Under the pieces are notes generated by a model. That model saw only the letters and a program-made list of their open reading frames with translations, did not search any database and was not told the DNA's origin. 64,000 bases of DNA from Amycolatopsis mediterranei (GTDB lineage: Bacteria > Actinomycetota > Actinomycetes > Mycobacteriales > Pseudonocardiaceae): assembly GCF_026017845.1 (NCBI RefSeq), contig NZ_CP100416.1, forward strand, positions 906,589-970,588. The letters are read 5' to 3'. This document shows positions 1 through 9,184 of this stretch, in pieces (position 1 is the first letter of the stretch; every line of letters starts with the position of its first letter). A program made the position numbers and the translations under genes.

Positions 1-1041
1 GCGCGGCTGGCGCGGGGCCGGCGGGGGCGGGGAGATCTGCTGGACCGCCGGGCCGCCACCGAGCATCAGCTCCGCGAACGTCGCCATGGCCTCGTCGAGC
101 TGGCCGCCGATGCGGCGGACGCTCTCGTCGTTGCTCTTGCGGACGAGCGTGTCGACCGAGTCGGTGTCCGGCTGCTTCGACAGCGTGCCCTCGACCTTCG
201 ACAGCCCCGCCTTGAGCGCGCCGTCGAGGTCGCCGATGCCGGACAGGAAGCCGTCCTCCACCTTGTCGAGGCGGGAGGCCAGGTCGTCGAGGCGGGTGGT
301 GACCGTTTCGAGCCGGTTGCCCAGGTTCTCCAGGCGGTCGGACGCGTCGATCATCTCGCCGGTCTCGGTCAGCGCGACCTTGAGCGCCTCGGTGTTGGCG
401 TCGATCCGCTCGTGCGTGGTGCGGCCCAGCTCGCCGACGCGCTCCTGCGTGACGCGGCTCAGCTCGTCGACCTTGCCCCGCAGCTCGTGGTCGGCGTGGT
501 CGACGCGCTCGCGCAGCGCCGCCTCGGTCTGCTCGATCCGCTCGCGGACCGGGCCGGTGACCGACTGCGGCAGCGACTCGATCTTCGCGTCCTGCTTGTC
601 GAGGTGGCCGCCCAGCTCGTCGATCCGGCGGTGGATGTTCTGGAGCTTGTCCTCGAGCCCGTCCATCCGGCCCGCGACACCCTCGAAGCGCGCGGCGACG
701 CCGTCGAGGCGGCCGTCGAGCTGCGCGAAGGGCTTGGCGAGCTTGTCGACGATGCTCTCGACCGCGCGGGTCAGGGCGGCGAGGGCCGCGTCCTGCGCCT
801 CGAGGCGGGACATCGTCTCGTCGAGGCGCTCGGCCAGGACGCTGACCTCGGTGCGGTCGGGCATCTCGGAGAGCCGCTTGCGGACCGCGCCCAGCGAGTC
901 CACCGGCGCGAGGCGGGCGTAGATGTCGTCGAGCGCGTCGAAGATCTGCTGCTGCTCGCTCTCACGCACTTCGGCCGCGCGCACCAGCATGTTGCGCATC
1001 CGGTCGAAGGACGGGGCGGCAATGTGGTTGTCAGTGGTCAC
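1..1041 (-). CDS. Coiled-coil / amphipathic-repeat protein, 3' end outside window
   Basis: An open frame on the minus strand runs without a stop from a GTG at 1041 to the window edge (347 codons). A GAAGGA ribosome-binding site lies about 9 nt upstream of the GTG. The product is highly charged and almost entirely helical, with recurrent RLD, RID and KVD elements spaced like an apolipoprotein or long coiled-coil repeat (for example RIDELGGHLDKQDAKIESL and RLDDLASRLDKVEDG). It ends in a proline-rich stretch (PPPPAPRQPR) at the edge. No signal peptide, transmembrane segment or catalytic motif is visible. The function is unknown; a structural or scaffolding role is only inference. The opposite-strand frames here are shadows of this gene. 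Confidence 0.75.
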   Translation of the reverse strand, partial: MTTDNHIAAPSFDRMRNMLVRAAEVRESEQQQIFDALDDIYARLAPVDSLGAVRKRLSEMPDRTEVSVLAERLDETMSRLEAQDAALAALTRAVESIVDKLAKPFAQLDGRLDGVAARFEGVAGRMDGLEDKLQNIHRRIDELGGHLDKQDAKIESLPQSVTGPVRERIEQTEAALRERVDHADHELRGKVDELSRVTQERVGELGRTTHERIDANTEALKVALTETGEMIDASDRLENLGNRLETVTTRLDDLASRLDKVEDGFLSGIGDLDGALKAGLSKVEGTLSKQPDTDSVDTLVRKSNDESVRRIGGQLDEAMATFAELMLGGGPAVQQISPPPPAPRQPR

Positions 1042-1254
1042 TGCTGTGTGTCCTTCGTCGGCGGGGAAATGGAGGGACGTGCCACGAAGCTTATCGATTG
1101 CAAAAATTGCTGTCTGTATGGCCCCCGTGAAGAGGCTATTACGGAGGCTGCCCCCGGATGGCCGATTCGGGACATGATCCTCAACGCTGAGGGTTAGCCC
1201 GAGCCTGAGAGTTACGGCCATGTAGGGGAATGACAACGAGGTTACCGTTGGGGG

Positions 1255-2349
1255 ATGCCTGACGAAAGCCCTGTTCTGCCCACCGAGACACTCCGCCGCG
1301 CGCCCAAGGTGCTGCTGCACGACCACCTCGACGGCGGCCTGCGCCCGGCCACCGTCGCCGAACTCGCCGAAGCGACCGGTTACGCCGGTCTGCCCACCAC
1401 CGACCCGGCCGAGCTGGGCACCTGGTTCCGCCGTGCGGCCGACTCCGGCTCACTCGTTTCCTACCTCGAGACGTTCGCGCACACCTGCGGGGTGATGCAA
1501 ACGGAGGAATCGCTGGTCAGGGTGGCCGCGGAGGCGGTGGAGGACCTGGCCGCCGACGGGGTCGTCTACGCCGAGGTGCGTTACGCACCGGAGTTGTTCG
1601 TCGAACGCGGTCTGTCACTCGATGCGGTGGTCGAGGCTGTGCAGGCGGGGTTCACGGAGGGCACGCGGCGAGTGGCCGCGAACGGCGGCACCATCCGCGT
1701 CGCGACGTTGCTCTGCGCGATGCGCCAGCACGCCCGGGCGCTCGAGATCGCGAACCTGGCCGTCCGCTACCGGGACGCCGGGGTGGCCGGCTTCGACATC
1801 GCCGGTCCCGAGGACGGATTCCCGCCGACCCGCAATCTCGACGCGTTCGAATATCTGCGTCAGAACAATGCGCACTTCACCATTCACGCGGGCGAAGCCT
1901 TCGGTTTGCCGTCCATTTGGGAAGCGATTCAGCACTGCGGCGCCGAGCGGCTCGGGCACGGCGTGCGCATCGCCGAGGACATCAAGACCGACGCGAACGG
2001 CACGGTCCACCTTGGACGGTTGGCCGCGTACGTCCGCGACCGCCGCATCCCCCTGGAGATCTGCCCGACGTCGAACGTCCAAACAGGTACCGTCCGCTCG
2101 ATCGCCGAGCACCCCATCGGCCTGCTCGCCAAGCTGCGCTTCCGGGTGACCGTGAACACGGACAACCGGCTGATGAGCGGATGCACGATGACCAGCGAAT
2201 TCGCCGCGCTGCACGAGACGTTCGGCTATGGTATCGACGACTTCCGCTGGTTCACCATCAACGCGATGAAATCCGCGTTCATCGATTTCGACGCCCGGCT
2301 CGCGCTGATCGACGACGTCATCAAGCCGGGGTATGCCGCGCTGACCTGA
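1255..2349 (+). CDS. add: Adenosine deaminase
   Basis: This cytosolic enzyme deaminates adenosine and deoxyadenosine to inosine and deoxyinosine in purine salvage. The 364-residue length is normal. The N-terminal zinc-binding HxH is seen as HDHLDGG (H22, H24), followed by the HAGE motif near residue 212 (zinc His and catalytic Glu), CPTSNVQTG near 280, and the NTDN zinc-site motif near 300. The ATG at 1255 directly follows a G-rich stretch. A perfect hairpin follows the stop, so it appears to be a monocistronic unit. Its product feeds the purine nucleoside phosphorylase encoded near 46.2 kb. Confidence 0.93.
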   Translation: MPDESPVLPTETLRRAPKVLLHDHLDGGLRPATVAELAEATGYAGLPTTDPAELGTWFRRAADSGSLVSYLETFAHTCGVMQTEESLVRVAAEAVEDLAADGVVYAEVRYAPELFVERGLSLDAVVEAVQAGFTEGTRRVAANGGTIRVATLLCAMRQHARALEIANLAVRYRDAGVAGFDIAGPEDGFPPTRNLDAFEYLRQNNAHFTIHAGEAFGLPSIWEAIQHCGAERLGHGVRIAEDIKTDANGTVHLGRLAAYVRDRRIPLEICPTSNVQTGTVRSIAEHPIGLLAKLRFRVTVNTDNRLMSGCTMTSEFAALHETFGYGIDDFRWFTINAMKSAFIDFDARLALIDDVIKPGYAALT

Positions 2350-2361
2350 CCTTCCTGCTTC

Positions 2362-2384
2362 GGACCGCAAGGTGCTTGCGGTCC
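2362..2384 (+). terminator. Hairpin after adenosine deaminase
   Basis: GGACCGCAAG and CTTGCGGTCC form a perfect 10-bp stem with a 3-nt loop, 12 bp after the stop codon. No T-run follows, as is common in high-GC actinobacteria. The GTG in the loop could be read as an upstream start of the next gene but is more simply part of the terminator. Confidence 0.8.
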
Positions 2385-2449
2385 TTAGCTGTGCCAACTA
2401 TCGTTCACTATATAGGAAGTTGTTCTCAATTGGTGAGACGGTGGGGACG

Positions 2450-3655
2450 ATGGTGCAGGTGGCGAGCGGTGCGGGCGAGCAGGTGCAGGCGAGTTCCCGT
2501 CGGTGGCTCATCCTCGCGCTCGGCCTCGCCGCGCAGACCGCGAGCTGCTCGTTCCTCTACGGCATCCCGTTCCTGGTCCCGGCCATGCGCGCCGCCGAGG
2601 GGCTGACGCTGGCCGAGGCCGGCACGGTCGTCGCGGCACCCAGCATCGGGTTGTTGTTCACCCTGATCGTGTGGGGCGCGGCTGCGGACCGTTACGGAGA
2701 GCGCCTCATCATGGCCCTTGGCCTGGGCATCTCGGGGTTACTCTTGGTGTACGCCGGGGTAGGAAATCACCCGGTCGGGCTCCTCTTTGGAGTGTTTTTG
2801 GCGGCGGGCGCCTGTACGGCTTCGGTGAACGCGGCGAGCGGTCGCGTCGTGATGGGCTGGTTCGCGAAGTCCGAGCGGGGCGTGGCGATGGGGATCCGCC
2901 AGACGGCCCAGCCGCTCGGCGTGGGCGTGGCCGCGCTGGGGCTGCCGCCGCTGGCCGCGCACTTCGGCTTCCGGGCGGCGATCCTGCTGCCGGCCGGGTT
3001 GGCGATCGTCGTCGCGCTGCTGGTGGCGTGGCTGGTGACCGACCCGCCGCGGCCGCCTCGCCCGGCTTCGGGGGAGAAGCCGCCTTCGCCGTACCGGCAC
3101 GCGACGCTGTGGCGGGTGCACGGGGCGAGCGCGCTGCTGGTGGTGCCGCAGTTCGCGGTGTCGGCGTTCGCGCCGGTGTACCTGGTGTCGGTGCAGCACT
3201 GGAGCCCGCTGTCGGCGGGTTGGTACCTGGCGGTGGTCCAGGTGCTGGGCGCTGCCGGGCGCTTGGGGTCAGGTTGGTGGTCCGACCGGGTCGGCAGCCG
3301 CCTGCGTCCGATGCGTCAGCTGGCGGTCTTGAGCTGCCTGGTCATGCTGCTGGTGGCGTTGGGCGATGCTTCGTGGCCATGGCTGGTGCTGCTGGCGCTG
3401 GCGCTGGGCGGGGTGATCACGGTCGCCGACAACGGCCTGGGCTTCACGGCCTCGGCCGAGCTGGCGGGCCTGGCCTGGTCGGGCCGCGCGATGGGCACGC
3501 AGAACACGGGCCAGAACATCGCGGCCTCCCTGACCCCGCCGTTGCTGGGCCTGGTGATCGGCGACAGCAGGTACGCCCTGGCCTTCTGCGTGGCCGCGAT
3601 CTTCCCGGCGCTGGCGGTGCTGGTGGTCCCGGTCCGCGCGGAACCCACCGACTGA
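2450..3655 (+). CDS. Major facilitator superfamily transporter
   Basis: A 401-residue inner-membrane transporter with about 12 hydrophobic segments. The loop after TM2 carries the MFS motif-A-like sequence GAAADRYGERL. The substrate cannot be told from sequence; the layout resembles nitrate/nitrite- or CynX-like MFS exporters, but this is weak. The ATG at 2450 is preferred because an in-frame GTG at 2372 lies inside the upstream terminator hairpin. An AT-rich stretch (ACTATATAGGAA, about 2408-2419) upstream may contain the promoter. The stop codon touches the first unit of the 21-bp repeat array. Confidence 0.85.
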   Translation: MVQVASGAGEQVQASSRRWLILALGLAAQTASCSFLYGIPFLVPAMRAAEGLTLAEAGTVVAAPSIGLLFTLIVWGAAADRYGERLIMALGLGISGLLLVYAGVGNHPVGLLFGVFLAAGACTASVNAASGRVVMGWFAKSERGVAMGIRQTAQPLGVGVAALGLPPLAAHFGFRAAILLPAGLAIVVALLVAWLVTDPPRPPRPASGEKPPSPYRHATLWRVHGASALLVVPQFAVSAFAPVYLVSVQHWSPLSAGWYLAVVQVLGAAGRLGSGWWSDRVGSRLRPMRQLAVLSCLVMLLVALGDASWPWLVLLALALGGVITVADNGLGFTASAELAGLAWSGRAMGTQNTGQNIAASLTPPLLGLVIGDSRYALAFCVAAIFPALAVLVVPVRAEPTD

Positions 3656-3846
3656 CGTGTCGTCCCTCCCGGTACGCGTGTCGTCCATCGGTGTACGCGT
3701 GTCGTCCGTTCAAACACGCGAGTCGACCTCCTGATCACGTGAGCCGACCCTTCCCGCACGAACTTGGGTGGACGACACGCGTACCCAGGCGGACGACACG
3801 CGTGCCTGGATGGACGACACGCGTGACTGGGGGGTCGACACGGCGA
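3655..3846. repeat. 21-bp-phased inverted repeat array, copy 1
   Basis: The left arm has 14-bp units TACGCGTGTCGTCC at 3673 and 3694, CACGCGAGTCGACC at 3715 and CACGTGAGCCGACC at 3736, with a partial unit at 3655-3665. The right arm is the reverse complement: GGACGACACGCGTA at 3770, then GGACGACACGCGTG at 3791 and 3812, and GGTCGACACGGCGA at 3833. Start-to-start spacing within each arm is exactly 21 bp, leaving variable 7-bp spacers. The arms flank a centre of about 20 bp. The array sits between convergent genes and begins at the stop codon of the transporter gene. Function unknown. Confidence 0.9.
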
Positions 3847-3877
3847 AGGCCGCCTCACGAACCCGGGAGGCGGCCTT
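3846..3877. terminator. Bidirectional hairpin terminator
   Basis: AAGGCCGCCTC at 3846-3856 pairs perfectly with GAGGCGGCCTT at 3867-3877 around a 10-nt loop. It lies 13 bp beyond the stop of the minus-strand gene and just outside the repeat array. It can serve both convergent transcripts. Confidence 0.8.
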
Positions 3878-3890
3878 CGAAAGCCGGAAC

Positions 3891-5162
3891 TCAAGCCACC
3901 GTCAGGCGGTTCTCGAAAGTTTCGACGAGCTTGCGCCAAGCGCCCTGCTCCGCGTCGAACGGCGCCGACGGCTCCAGGCGCGTCGGCTCCGGGCGGAGGA
4001 CGAACGACACCAGCCAGCCCAGGCTCTCGTTTTTCGCCAGTGCTGTCTCGGCCGAGTCGTCGCCCGCCCAGTCCGCCGCGTCCGTGATCAGCTCGACCGC
4101 CAGCTCCAGCTGGGTCGGGTCGATCGCCTCCGGGCCCTCCGCGATGTCCGCGTCCAGGCCCGTCAGGACGTAGGTGTTCTCCGGGTCGACCTCGATCTCG
4201 AGCTCGCCCGCCGTCGCCTTCGCCAGGACCTCGTCCCACGTGGACACCTCGGCGAGGTCGGTGTCGCCCAGCTCCTTGCCGTCGGCGAGGGCCCTGGCGA
4301 GCGCGCCCGTGGACGTGAAGACGTCGATCTCGCCCTCGCTGCCCAGGAACACCGGGGCGTCGTCGAGGTAGCAGCGCAGCGTGTAGTACTCCGCGCCGGA
4401 CGTGATGATCTTGATCGGGTCGATGCCGACCTCGGCCCAGAAGCCGACCGGGCCCTCGTCCTCTTCCTCTTCCTCGTCCTCGTCGTCCGAAGAGTCGAGC
4501 GTGTCGATGGCTTCGAGGTCCTCTTCGCCCTCGGCGCCGGCTTCGGCCTCGGCGGACTCCTCGTGGAACGCCGCCAGCTCCTCGGCCGTCTGCTCCAGCA
4601 CCTTCTCGTCGACCTCCGGCTGGGTCACCAGGCCGTCGATCGCGTCGAGCACGGTGTCCCACTTCTGCGACACCGTCTCGGACAGGTCGTTCCACACCTG
4701 GACGCCGACGCTCCCGGTGAACGGCAGCGTGCCCTGGTCGAGCAGCGAGAAGCCCTCGGTCGAGTCGAGGATCTCGTGGACCTCTTCGAGGTCGCAGACG
4801 TCGGCGAGCGACCGCACGATGCCGACGATCTCCGCCAGCTCGGCGATGTGCCAGACGTCCGGCTCCTCGGCGACGAGCTCCGGCACGCCCACGAGGTCGT
4901 ACGTGTGGTCCTCGTCCGGGATCAGTTCCGGCACGTTCAGCGACGGCACCGCGTCCCAGGCCGGGTGGTCGAGCAGGTCGTGCCGTTCGGAGGTGCGGAC
5001 GAAGGCGGCCAGGTGGGCTGCGTCGGCGAAGGCGTACAGGTCGTCCTCGTCGCCGAGGAACGCTTCCCACTCCTCGCCGTCTTCCCGCCAGCGCGGCGCC
5101 CACAGGGTGACGACGTCGCCCTGCGGCAGGCCGAGTTCGATCGGGATGATGTCCTGTGCCAT
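3891..5162 (-). CDS. Acidic hypothetical protein (primosomal-protein-like annotation in actinobacteria)
   Basis: A 423-residue, strongly acidic cytosolic protein with two similar-looking lobes: residues about 1-200 and 250-400, each with a WAPRW or FWAEVG-type start and a DVCDLEEVHEIL or ALADGKELGDTD-type helix. They are joined by an acidic low-complexity linker of Asp/Glu runs near residues 215-240. Homologues in Pseudonocardiales are, as I recall, often labelled primosomal protein, but no helicase, zinc-finger or OB motif is visible, so that name is unsupported. The ATG at 5162 follows a GGAGGGC ribosome-binding site. The gene is divergent from the helicase gene across 151 bp, so a shared promoter region is likely. 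Confidence 0.75.
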   Translation of the reverse strand: MAQDIIPIELGLPQGDVVTLWAPRWREDGEEWEAFLGDEDDLYAFADAAHLAAFVRTSERHDLLDHPAWDAVPSLNVPELIPDEDHTYDLVGVPELVAEEPDVWHIAELAEIVGIVRSLADVCDLEEVHEILDSTEGFSLLDQGTLPFTGSVGVQVWNDLSETVSQKWDTVLDAIDGLVTQPEVDEKVLEQTAEELAAFHEESAEAEAGAEGEEDLEAIDTLDSSDDEDEEEEEDEGPVGFWAEVGIDPIKIITSGAEYYTLRCYLDDAPVFLGSEGEIDVFTSTGALARALADGKELGDTDLAEVSTWDEVLAKATAGELEIEVDPENTYVLTGLDADIAEGPEAIDPTQLELAVELITDAADWAGDDSAETALAKNESLGWLVSFVLRPEPTRLEPSAPFDAEQGAWRKLVETFENRLTVA

Positions 5163-5313
5163 TCCTAAGCCCTCCGGAGTACCGCCCGTGTGCGCGCGTG
5201 ACCGGAAGTATCACCCAGTCGACGCGCGGTACCGCGAAGCCTACGGGTTTCCCACTCGCGATGCGATCGCCCCTGCCGACTTTGCGACGAGCGGATGGCA
5301 CGATGGACGCCTG

Positions 5314-7818
5314 ATGACTCTCACAGACCTCCTGCCTGCGGATCCCGACCCCGACGCCCTGTTCGAAGCCTTCACGACCTGGACGGCCGAGCGGGGCATC
5401 GAGCTGTACCCGGCGCAGGAGGAGGCGGTGATGGAGGTCGTCTCCGGATCGAACGTCATCCTTTCGACGCCGACCGGCTCCGGGAAGAGCCTCGTCGCCG
5501 TCGGCGCGCACTTCACCGCGCTCGCCCAGGGCCGTCGCAGCTACTACACCGCGCCCATCAAGGCCCTCGTTTCGGAGAAGTTCTTCCAGCTCATCGACAT
5601 CTTCGGGGCCGACAGCGTCGGGATGATGACCGGCGACTCCAGCGTCAACCCGGACGCCCCGATCATCTGCTGCACGGCCGAAATCCTGGCGAACATCGCG
5701 TTGCGGTTCGGTGCGGACGCCCCGGTCGGGCAGGTCGTCGCCGACGAGTTCCACTTCTACTCCGAGCCCGACCGCGGCTGGGCCTGGCAGGTGCCGATCC
5801 TCGAGCTGCCGCACGCCCAGTTCGTCCTCATGTCGGCGACCCTGGGCGACGTCTCCTTCTTCGAGAAGGACCTCACCCGCCGCACCGGCAAGCCGACCGC
5901 CGTCGTCACGTCGGCGCAGCGCCCGGTGCCGCTGACCTTCCGGTACGCGCTGACGCCGCTGCACGAGACGATGTCCGAGCTGCTCAACGGCGGCCAAGCG
6001 CCGGTCTACGTCGTACACTTCTCGCAGGCCGCGGCCATCGAGCGGGCGCAGACGCTGATGAGCATCAACGTGACGTCGAAGGCCGAAAAGGAGGCCATCG
6101 CCGAGCTGATCGGCGACTTCCGGTTCGCCGCCGGCTTCGGCAAGACGCTCTCGCGGCTGGTCCGCCACGGCATCGGCGTCCACCACGCCGGGATGCTGCC
6201 CAAGTACCGGCGATTGGTCGAGACCCTCGCCCAGTCCGGGCTGCTGAAGGTGATCTGCGGGACCGACACCCTCGGCGTCGGCATCAACGTGCCGATCCGG
6301 ACGGTCGTCTTCTCCGCGCTGACGAAGTACGACGGCGTCCGCCAGCGGCACCTCAAGGCACGCGAGTTCCACCAGATCGCCGGCCGGGCCGGGCGTGCGG
6401 GCTACGACACCGACGGGTACGTCGTCGTGCAGGCCCCCGACCACGTCGTCGAGAACGCGAAGGCCCTCGAGAAGGCGGGCGACGACCCGAAGAAGAAAAA
6501 GAAGATCGTCCGGAAGAAGGCGCCGGAAGGGTTCGTCAACTGGACCGAGAGCACGTTCGACCGGCTCATCGCCGCCGAGCCGGAGCCGCTGACGTCCAGC
6601 TTCAAGGTCACGCACTCGATGCTGCTGAACGTGATTTCGCGGCCGGGCAACGCCTTCGACTCGATGCGGCACCTGCTCGAGGACAACCACGAGGACCGCG
6701 CGTCGCAGCGCAAGCTCATCCTGCGCGCCATCGCGATCTACCGCGCGCTGCTCGCCGCCGGCGTCGTCGAGCGGCTGTCCGAACCGGACGAACAGGGCCG
6801 GATCATCCGGCTCACCGTCGACCTGCAGTTCGACTTCGCGCTCAACCAGCCGCTTTCGCCGTTCGCGCTGGCCGCGATCGAGCTGTTCGACCTCGAATCG
6901 CCGAGCTACGCGCTCGACGTCGTGTCCACAGTGGAATCCACAGTGGACAACCCGCGCCCGGTGCTCTCGCAGCAGCAGTTCAAGGCGCGCGGCGAGGCCG
7001 TGCAGGCGATGAAGGCCGAAGGCATCGAGTACGACGAGCGGATGGAGCTGCTCGAGAACATCAGCTACCCGAAGCCGCTCGAAGAGCTGCTGCAGGGCGC
7101 GTTCCACAGCTACCGGCAGGGCCACCCGTGGGTCGACGACTACGAGCTGTCGCCGAAGTCGGTCGTGCGGGACATGTACGAGCGCGCGATGAACTTCGTC
7201 GAGTACATCGGCTTCTACCAGCTGGCCCGGTCCGAGGGGCTCGTGCTGCGCTACCTCACCGACGTCTACGACTCGTTGCGCCACACCGTGCCGGACGAGG
7301 CCAAGACCGAGCCGCTGCAGGACCTCATCGAGTGGCTCGGCGAGCTCGTCCGGCAGGTCGACTCCAGCCTCCTCGACGAGTGGGAAGCCCTGCGTCACCC
7401 GGACGAAGAAGGGCCGGTCTCGACGCGGCCGCCGTCCGAGCCGCCGGCCGTCACGCGCAACGAGCGCGCGTTCCGCGTCCTGGTGCGCAACGAGCTGTTC
7501 CGCCGGGTCGAGCTGTTCGCGCGGCGGGCGTGGTTCCCGCTCGGCGAGCTGGACGCGGAATCGGGCTGGGACGCCGACGCGTGGCAGGAAGCGATCGAGG
7601 GCTACTTCGAGGAGTACGAGACGCTCGGCACCGGCCCGGACGCCCGCGGCCCGGCGCTGATCATGATCGAGCAGCAGCCGGACGTCTGGAAGGTGCGTCA
7701 GACCTTCGACGACCCGGCGGGCGACCACGACTGGGGCATCAGCGCGGAGGTCGACCTGGCCGCGTCGGACGAGGCCGGGATGGCGGTCGTCCGGGTGACC
7801 GAGGTGGGCGCGCACTGA
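5314..7818 (+). CDS. Ski2-like DEAD/DEAH-box helicase with DUF3516-type C terminus
   Basis: An 834-residue ATP-dependent RNA/DNA helicase. Motif I is STPTGSGKS (about residues 50-58), motif II is DEFH (about 143), motif III is SAT in LMSATLGD, and motif VI is HQIAGRAGRAG. The second RecA domain contains HHAGMLPKYRR. A lysine-rich insertion (KKKKKIVRKK) follows. The long alpha-helical C-terminal part matches the DUF3516 layout typical of actinobacterial members. The ATG at 5314 (MTLTDLL) is chosen because the frame continues further upstream only over the divergent promoter and the opposite gene. Its role is probably RNA processing or decay, by family inference. Confidence 0.9.
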   Translation: MTLTDLLPADPDPDALFEAFTTWTAERGIELYPAQEEAVMEVVSGSNVILSTPTGSGKSLVAVGAHFTALAQGRRSYYTAPIKALVSEKFFQLIDIFGADSVGMMTGDSSVNPDAPIICCTAEILANIALRFGADAPVGQVVADEFHFYSEPDRGWAWQVPILELPHAQFVLMSATLGDVSFFEKDLTRRTGKPTAVVTSAQRPVPLTFRYALTPLHETMSELLNGGQAPVYVVHFSQAAAIERAQTLMSINVTSKAEKEAIAELIGDFRFAAGFGKTLSRLVRHGIGVHHAGMLPKYRRLVETLAQSGLLKVICGTDTLGVGINVPIRTVVFSALTKYDGVRQRHLKAREFHQIAGRAGRAGYDTDGYVVVQAPDHVVENAKALEKAGDDPKKKKKIVRKKAPEGFVNWTESTFDRLIAAEPEPLTSSFKVTHSMLLNVISRPGNAFDSMRHLLEDNHEDRASQRKLILRAIAIYRALLAAGVVERLSEPDEQGRIIRLTVDLQFDFALNQPLSPFALAAIELFDLESPSYALDVVSTVESTVDNPRPVLSQQQFKARGEAVQAMKAEGIEYDERMELLENISYPKPLEELLQGAFHSYRQGHPWVDDYELSPKSVVRDMYERAMNFVEYIGFYQLARSEGLVLRYLTDVYDSLRHTVPDEAKTEPLQDLIEWLGELVRQVDSSLLDEWEALRHPDEEGPVSTRPPSEPPAVTRNERAFRVLVRNELFRRVELFARRAWFPLGELDAESGWDADAWQEAIEGYFEEYETLGTGPDARGPALIMIEQQPDVWKVRQTFDDPAGDHDWGISAEVDLAASDEAGMAVVRVTEVGAH

Positions 7819-7898
7819 CGCCGGGTTGCGCTCAACGGCGCAGTCCGGCGGCGTGGTTTCGGGTTAGCGTGGAGGCTTCGCAACCCTGGGAGGGGACC

Positions 7899-8045
7899 AT
7901 GGGGAAAGTCAAGCGCGTGCTGGCCGGGATCTTCGTCGCCGCGGCGGTGGTCGTGGCGCTCGCCCCGGCCGCGTCGGCCGCATCGATGGTGGAATACGCG
8001 CTGTCGGCGAGCCCGAACGCCACCGCCATCGAGTACGGCCTCTGA
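7899..8045 (+). CDS. 48-residue secreted peptide
   Basis: A short gene with a strong GGGAGGGG ribosome-binding site immediately before the ATG. The product has a lysine/arginine start (MGKVKR), a hydrophobic core and an Ala-x-Ala region (ASAA, about residue 28), so a Sec signal peptide with cleavage leaving roughly 20 residues (ending ATAIEYGL) is likely. It lies 80 bp after the helicase gene and 3 bp before the convergent reductase gene. The family is not recognised. A secreted signalling or antimicrobial peptide, or a non-functional leader, are all possible. Confidence 0.6.
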   Translation: MGKVKRVLAGIFVAAAVVVALAPAASAASMVEYALSASPNATAIEYGL

Positions 8046-8048
8046 GAC

Positions 8049-8630
8049 TCAGCCCACCGGGGTCAGGATCGCCTGGGCGTCTTCGCCCGCGAACCACAGC
8101 CCGATGACGAACGCCGCCGTGGCCTCCAGCAGGGCCGCGCGGTCCAGGCCGCCCGCGGGCACCGGCTTGGCGCCGACGTCCCGGACCAGCGTGCTCACCG
8201 CGTCGAGCGCCGCCGGGTCGTCGCCGCACAACGGCACCGACAGCGGACGGCCGTCGAACACCGGTGGCGTCATCCGCCAGACGTCGACGTGCGCCAGGTT
8301 GAACGCCTTGACCACGTGGGCTTCCGTGGCGATCCGCGCCGCCACCGGGGTGCCCGTCAGGTCCGGGTGGTTGGTGCAGTCCACCAGCACCTTCCCCGGC
8401 AGCGGGCCCGCCTCGGCGAGCACCTCCCCGATCGCCGCGGCGGGAACGGCAAGGAGCAGCACGTCGGCGAACACGGCCGTCTCGCGCCACGGTCCGGTCG
8501 CGGCGCCGAGCCGCGCGGCCAAGGCGGCGGGGTCGGACCGGCCGCTCACCATCAGGTCGTGCCCCGCCCGCGCCCACTGCGTGCCGAGCGCGTCCGCCAT
8601 CCCGCCCGTGCCGAAGATCCCGATCCGCAT
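8049..8630 (-). CDS. NADPH-dependent F420 reductase-like protein
   Basis: A 193-residue Rossmann protein beginning MRIGIFGTGGMADALG, the dinucleotide-binding glycine motif of F420H2:NADP oxidoreductase-like proteins. A conserved VVKAFN segment (HVVKAFNLAHVDVW) follows in the middle, as in that family and in NAD(P)-binding 6-phosphogluconate-like folds. It probably catalyses hydride transfer involving NADP, but substrate and use of F420 are unproven. AGGAGGACGC lies just upstream of the ATG at 8630. It is divergent from an HxlR regulator across 69 bp, the usual arrangement in which the regulator controls the reductase. Confidence 0.82.
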   Translation of the reverse strand: MRIGIFGTGGMADALGTQWARAGHDLMVSGRSDPAALAARLGAATGPWRETAVFADVLLLAVPAAAIGEVLAEAGPLPGKVLVDCTNHPDLTGTPVAARIATEAHVVKAFNLAHVDVWRMTPPVFDGRPLSVPLCGDDPAALDAVSTLVRDVGAKPVPAGGLDRAALLEATAAFVIGLWFAGEDAQAILTPVG

Positions 8631-8699
8631 GCGTCCTCCTTGTGCTTGGCTGGTACCGGAACCGACGGTAGGAGCCTGGGAAGGAACCAAACGGTAACC

Positions 8700-9026
8700 A
8701 TGGACTTCCTCGCGGATTGCCGGACGCGGCTCGCGTTCGACCTGGTCGCCAACACGTGGAACCCGGTGGTGGTGTGGGCGCTGCGCGACGGGCCGCGGCG
8801 GCACGTCGACCTGCGGCGCGAGATCGGCGGAATCAGCGCGAAGGTGCTCACGGAAACCTTGCGACGCCTGGAGTTCGACGGTCTCATCGAGCGTCGTGAA
8901 GGCGCGTACGCGCTTACGCCGCTGGGGGAGACGCTGCTGGAGCCGATCGAGGGCTTCGGGCGGTGGGCCGCCGAGCACGGTGACGACGTCCTCGCCGCTC
9001 AAGACCGAGCAACACGATCAGCATGA
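8700..9026 (+). CDS. HxlR-family winged-helix regulator
   Basis: A 108-residue one-domain regulator. Recognisable HxlR features are WNPVVVWALRDGPRRHVDLRREIGGISAKVLTETLRRLEFDGLIER followed by YALTPLGETLLEP, covering the winged helix and its wing. The classical N-terminal cysteine of redox-sensing HxlR proteins is partly retained as DCRTRLAFD. The gene starts at the ATG at 8700 and is divergent from the F420-reductase-like gene. The intergenic sequence holds related GGTACC / GGTAACC half-sites that could be its operator. Regulation of the divergent gene is inferred from context. Confidence 0.85.
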   Translation: MDFLADCRTRLAFDLVANTWNPVVVWALRDGPRRHVDLRREIGGISAKVLTETLRRLEFDGLIERREGAYALTPLGETLLEPIEGFGRWAAEHGDDVLAAQDRATRSA

Positions 9027-9184
9027 CCAGCTCCGCCGCGGGCAGCGGGTAGCCGAGGGCGATCCCGGCGGCGACGTCCACGGCGGGTGCGGCGAGCCCC
9101 GCCACGAACACCCACGTCGGCGCGGCCGGCGGCTTCGCGGACGGCGACCACGGAAGCCAGTGGCGAAGTACGCCCGGGGGAGTA

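Noticed and set aside
86..1197. Plus-strand reading frames of 261-278 codons at the window start
   Set aside because: They are Arg/Ser- or Ala/Val-rich with no domain, and lie opposite a 347-codon open minus-strand frame with a ribosome-binding site and regular coiled-coil pattern.
2372..2450. GTG at 2372 as start of the MFS transporter
   Set aside because: It lies in the loop of the adenosine deaminase terminator, and the extra 26 residues are not typical of the family.
3316..7815. A 1,499-codon minus-strand open frame across the helicase gene
   Set aside because: It is a GC-skew shadow of the helicase and the acidic protein genes: Arg/Gly/Pro-rich with no recognisable domain.
8914..9111. 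A 65-codon minus-strand frame with a hydrophobic stretch (AELVMLIVLLGL)
   Set aside because: It overlaps the HxlR gene for half its length and has no clear ribosome-binding site; it could be the remnant of a membrane protein but cannot be supported.
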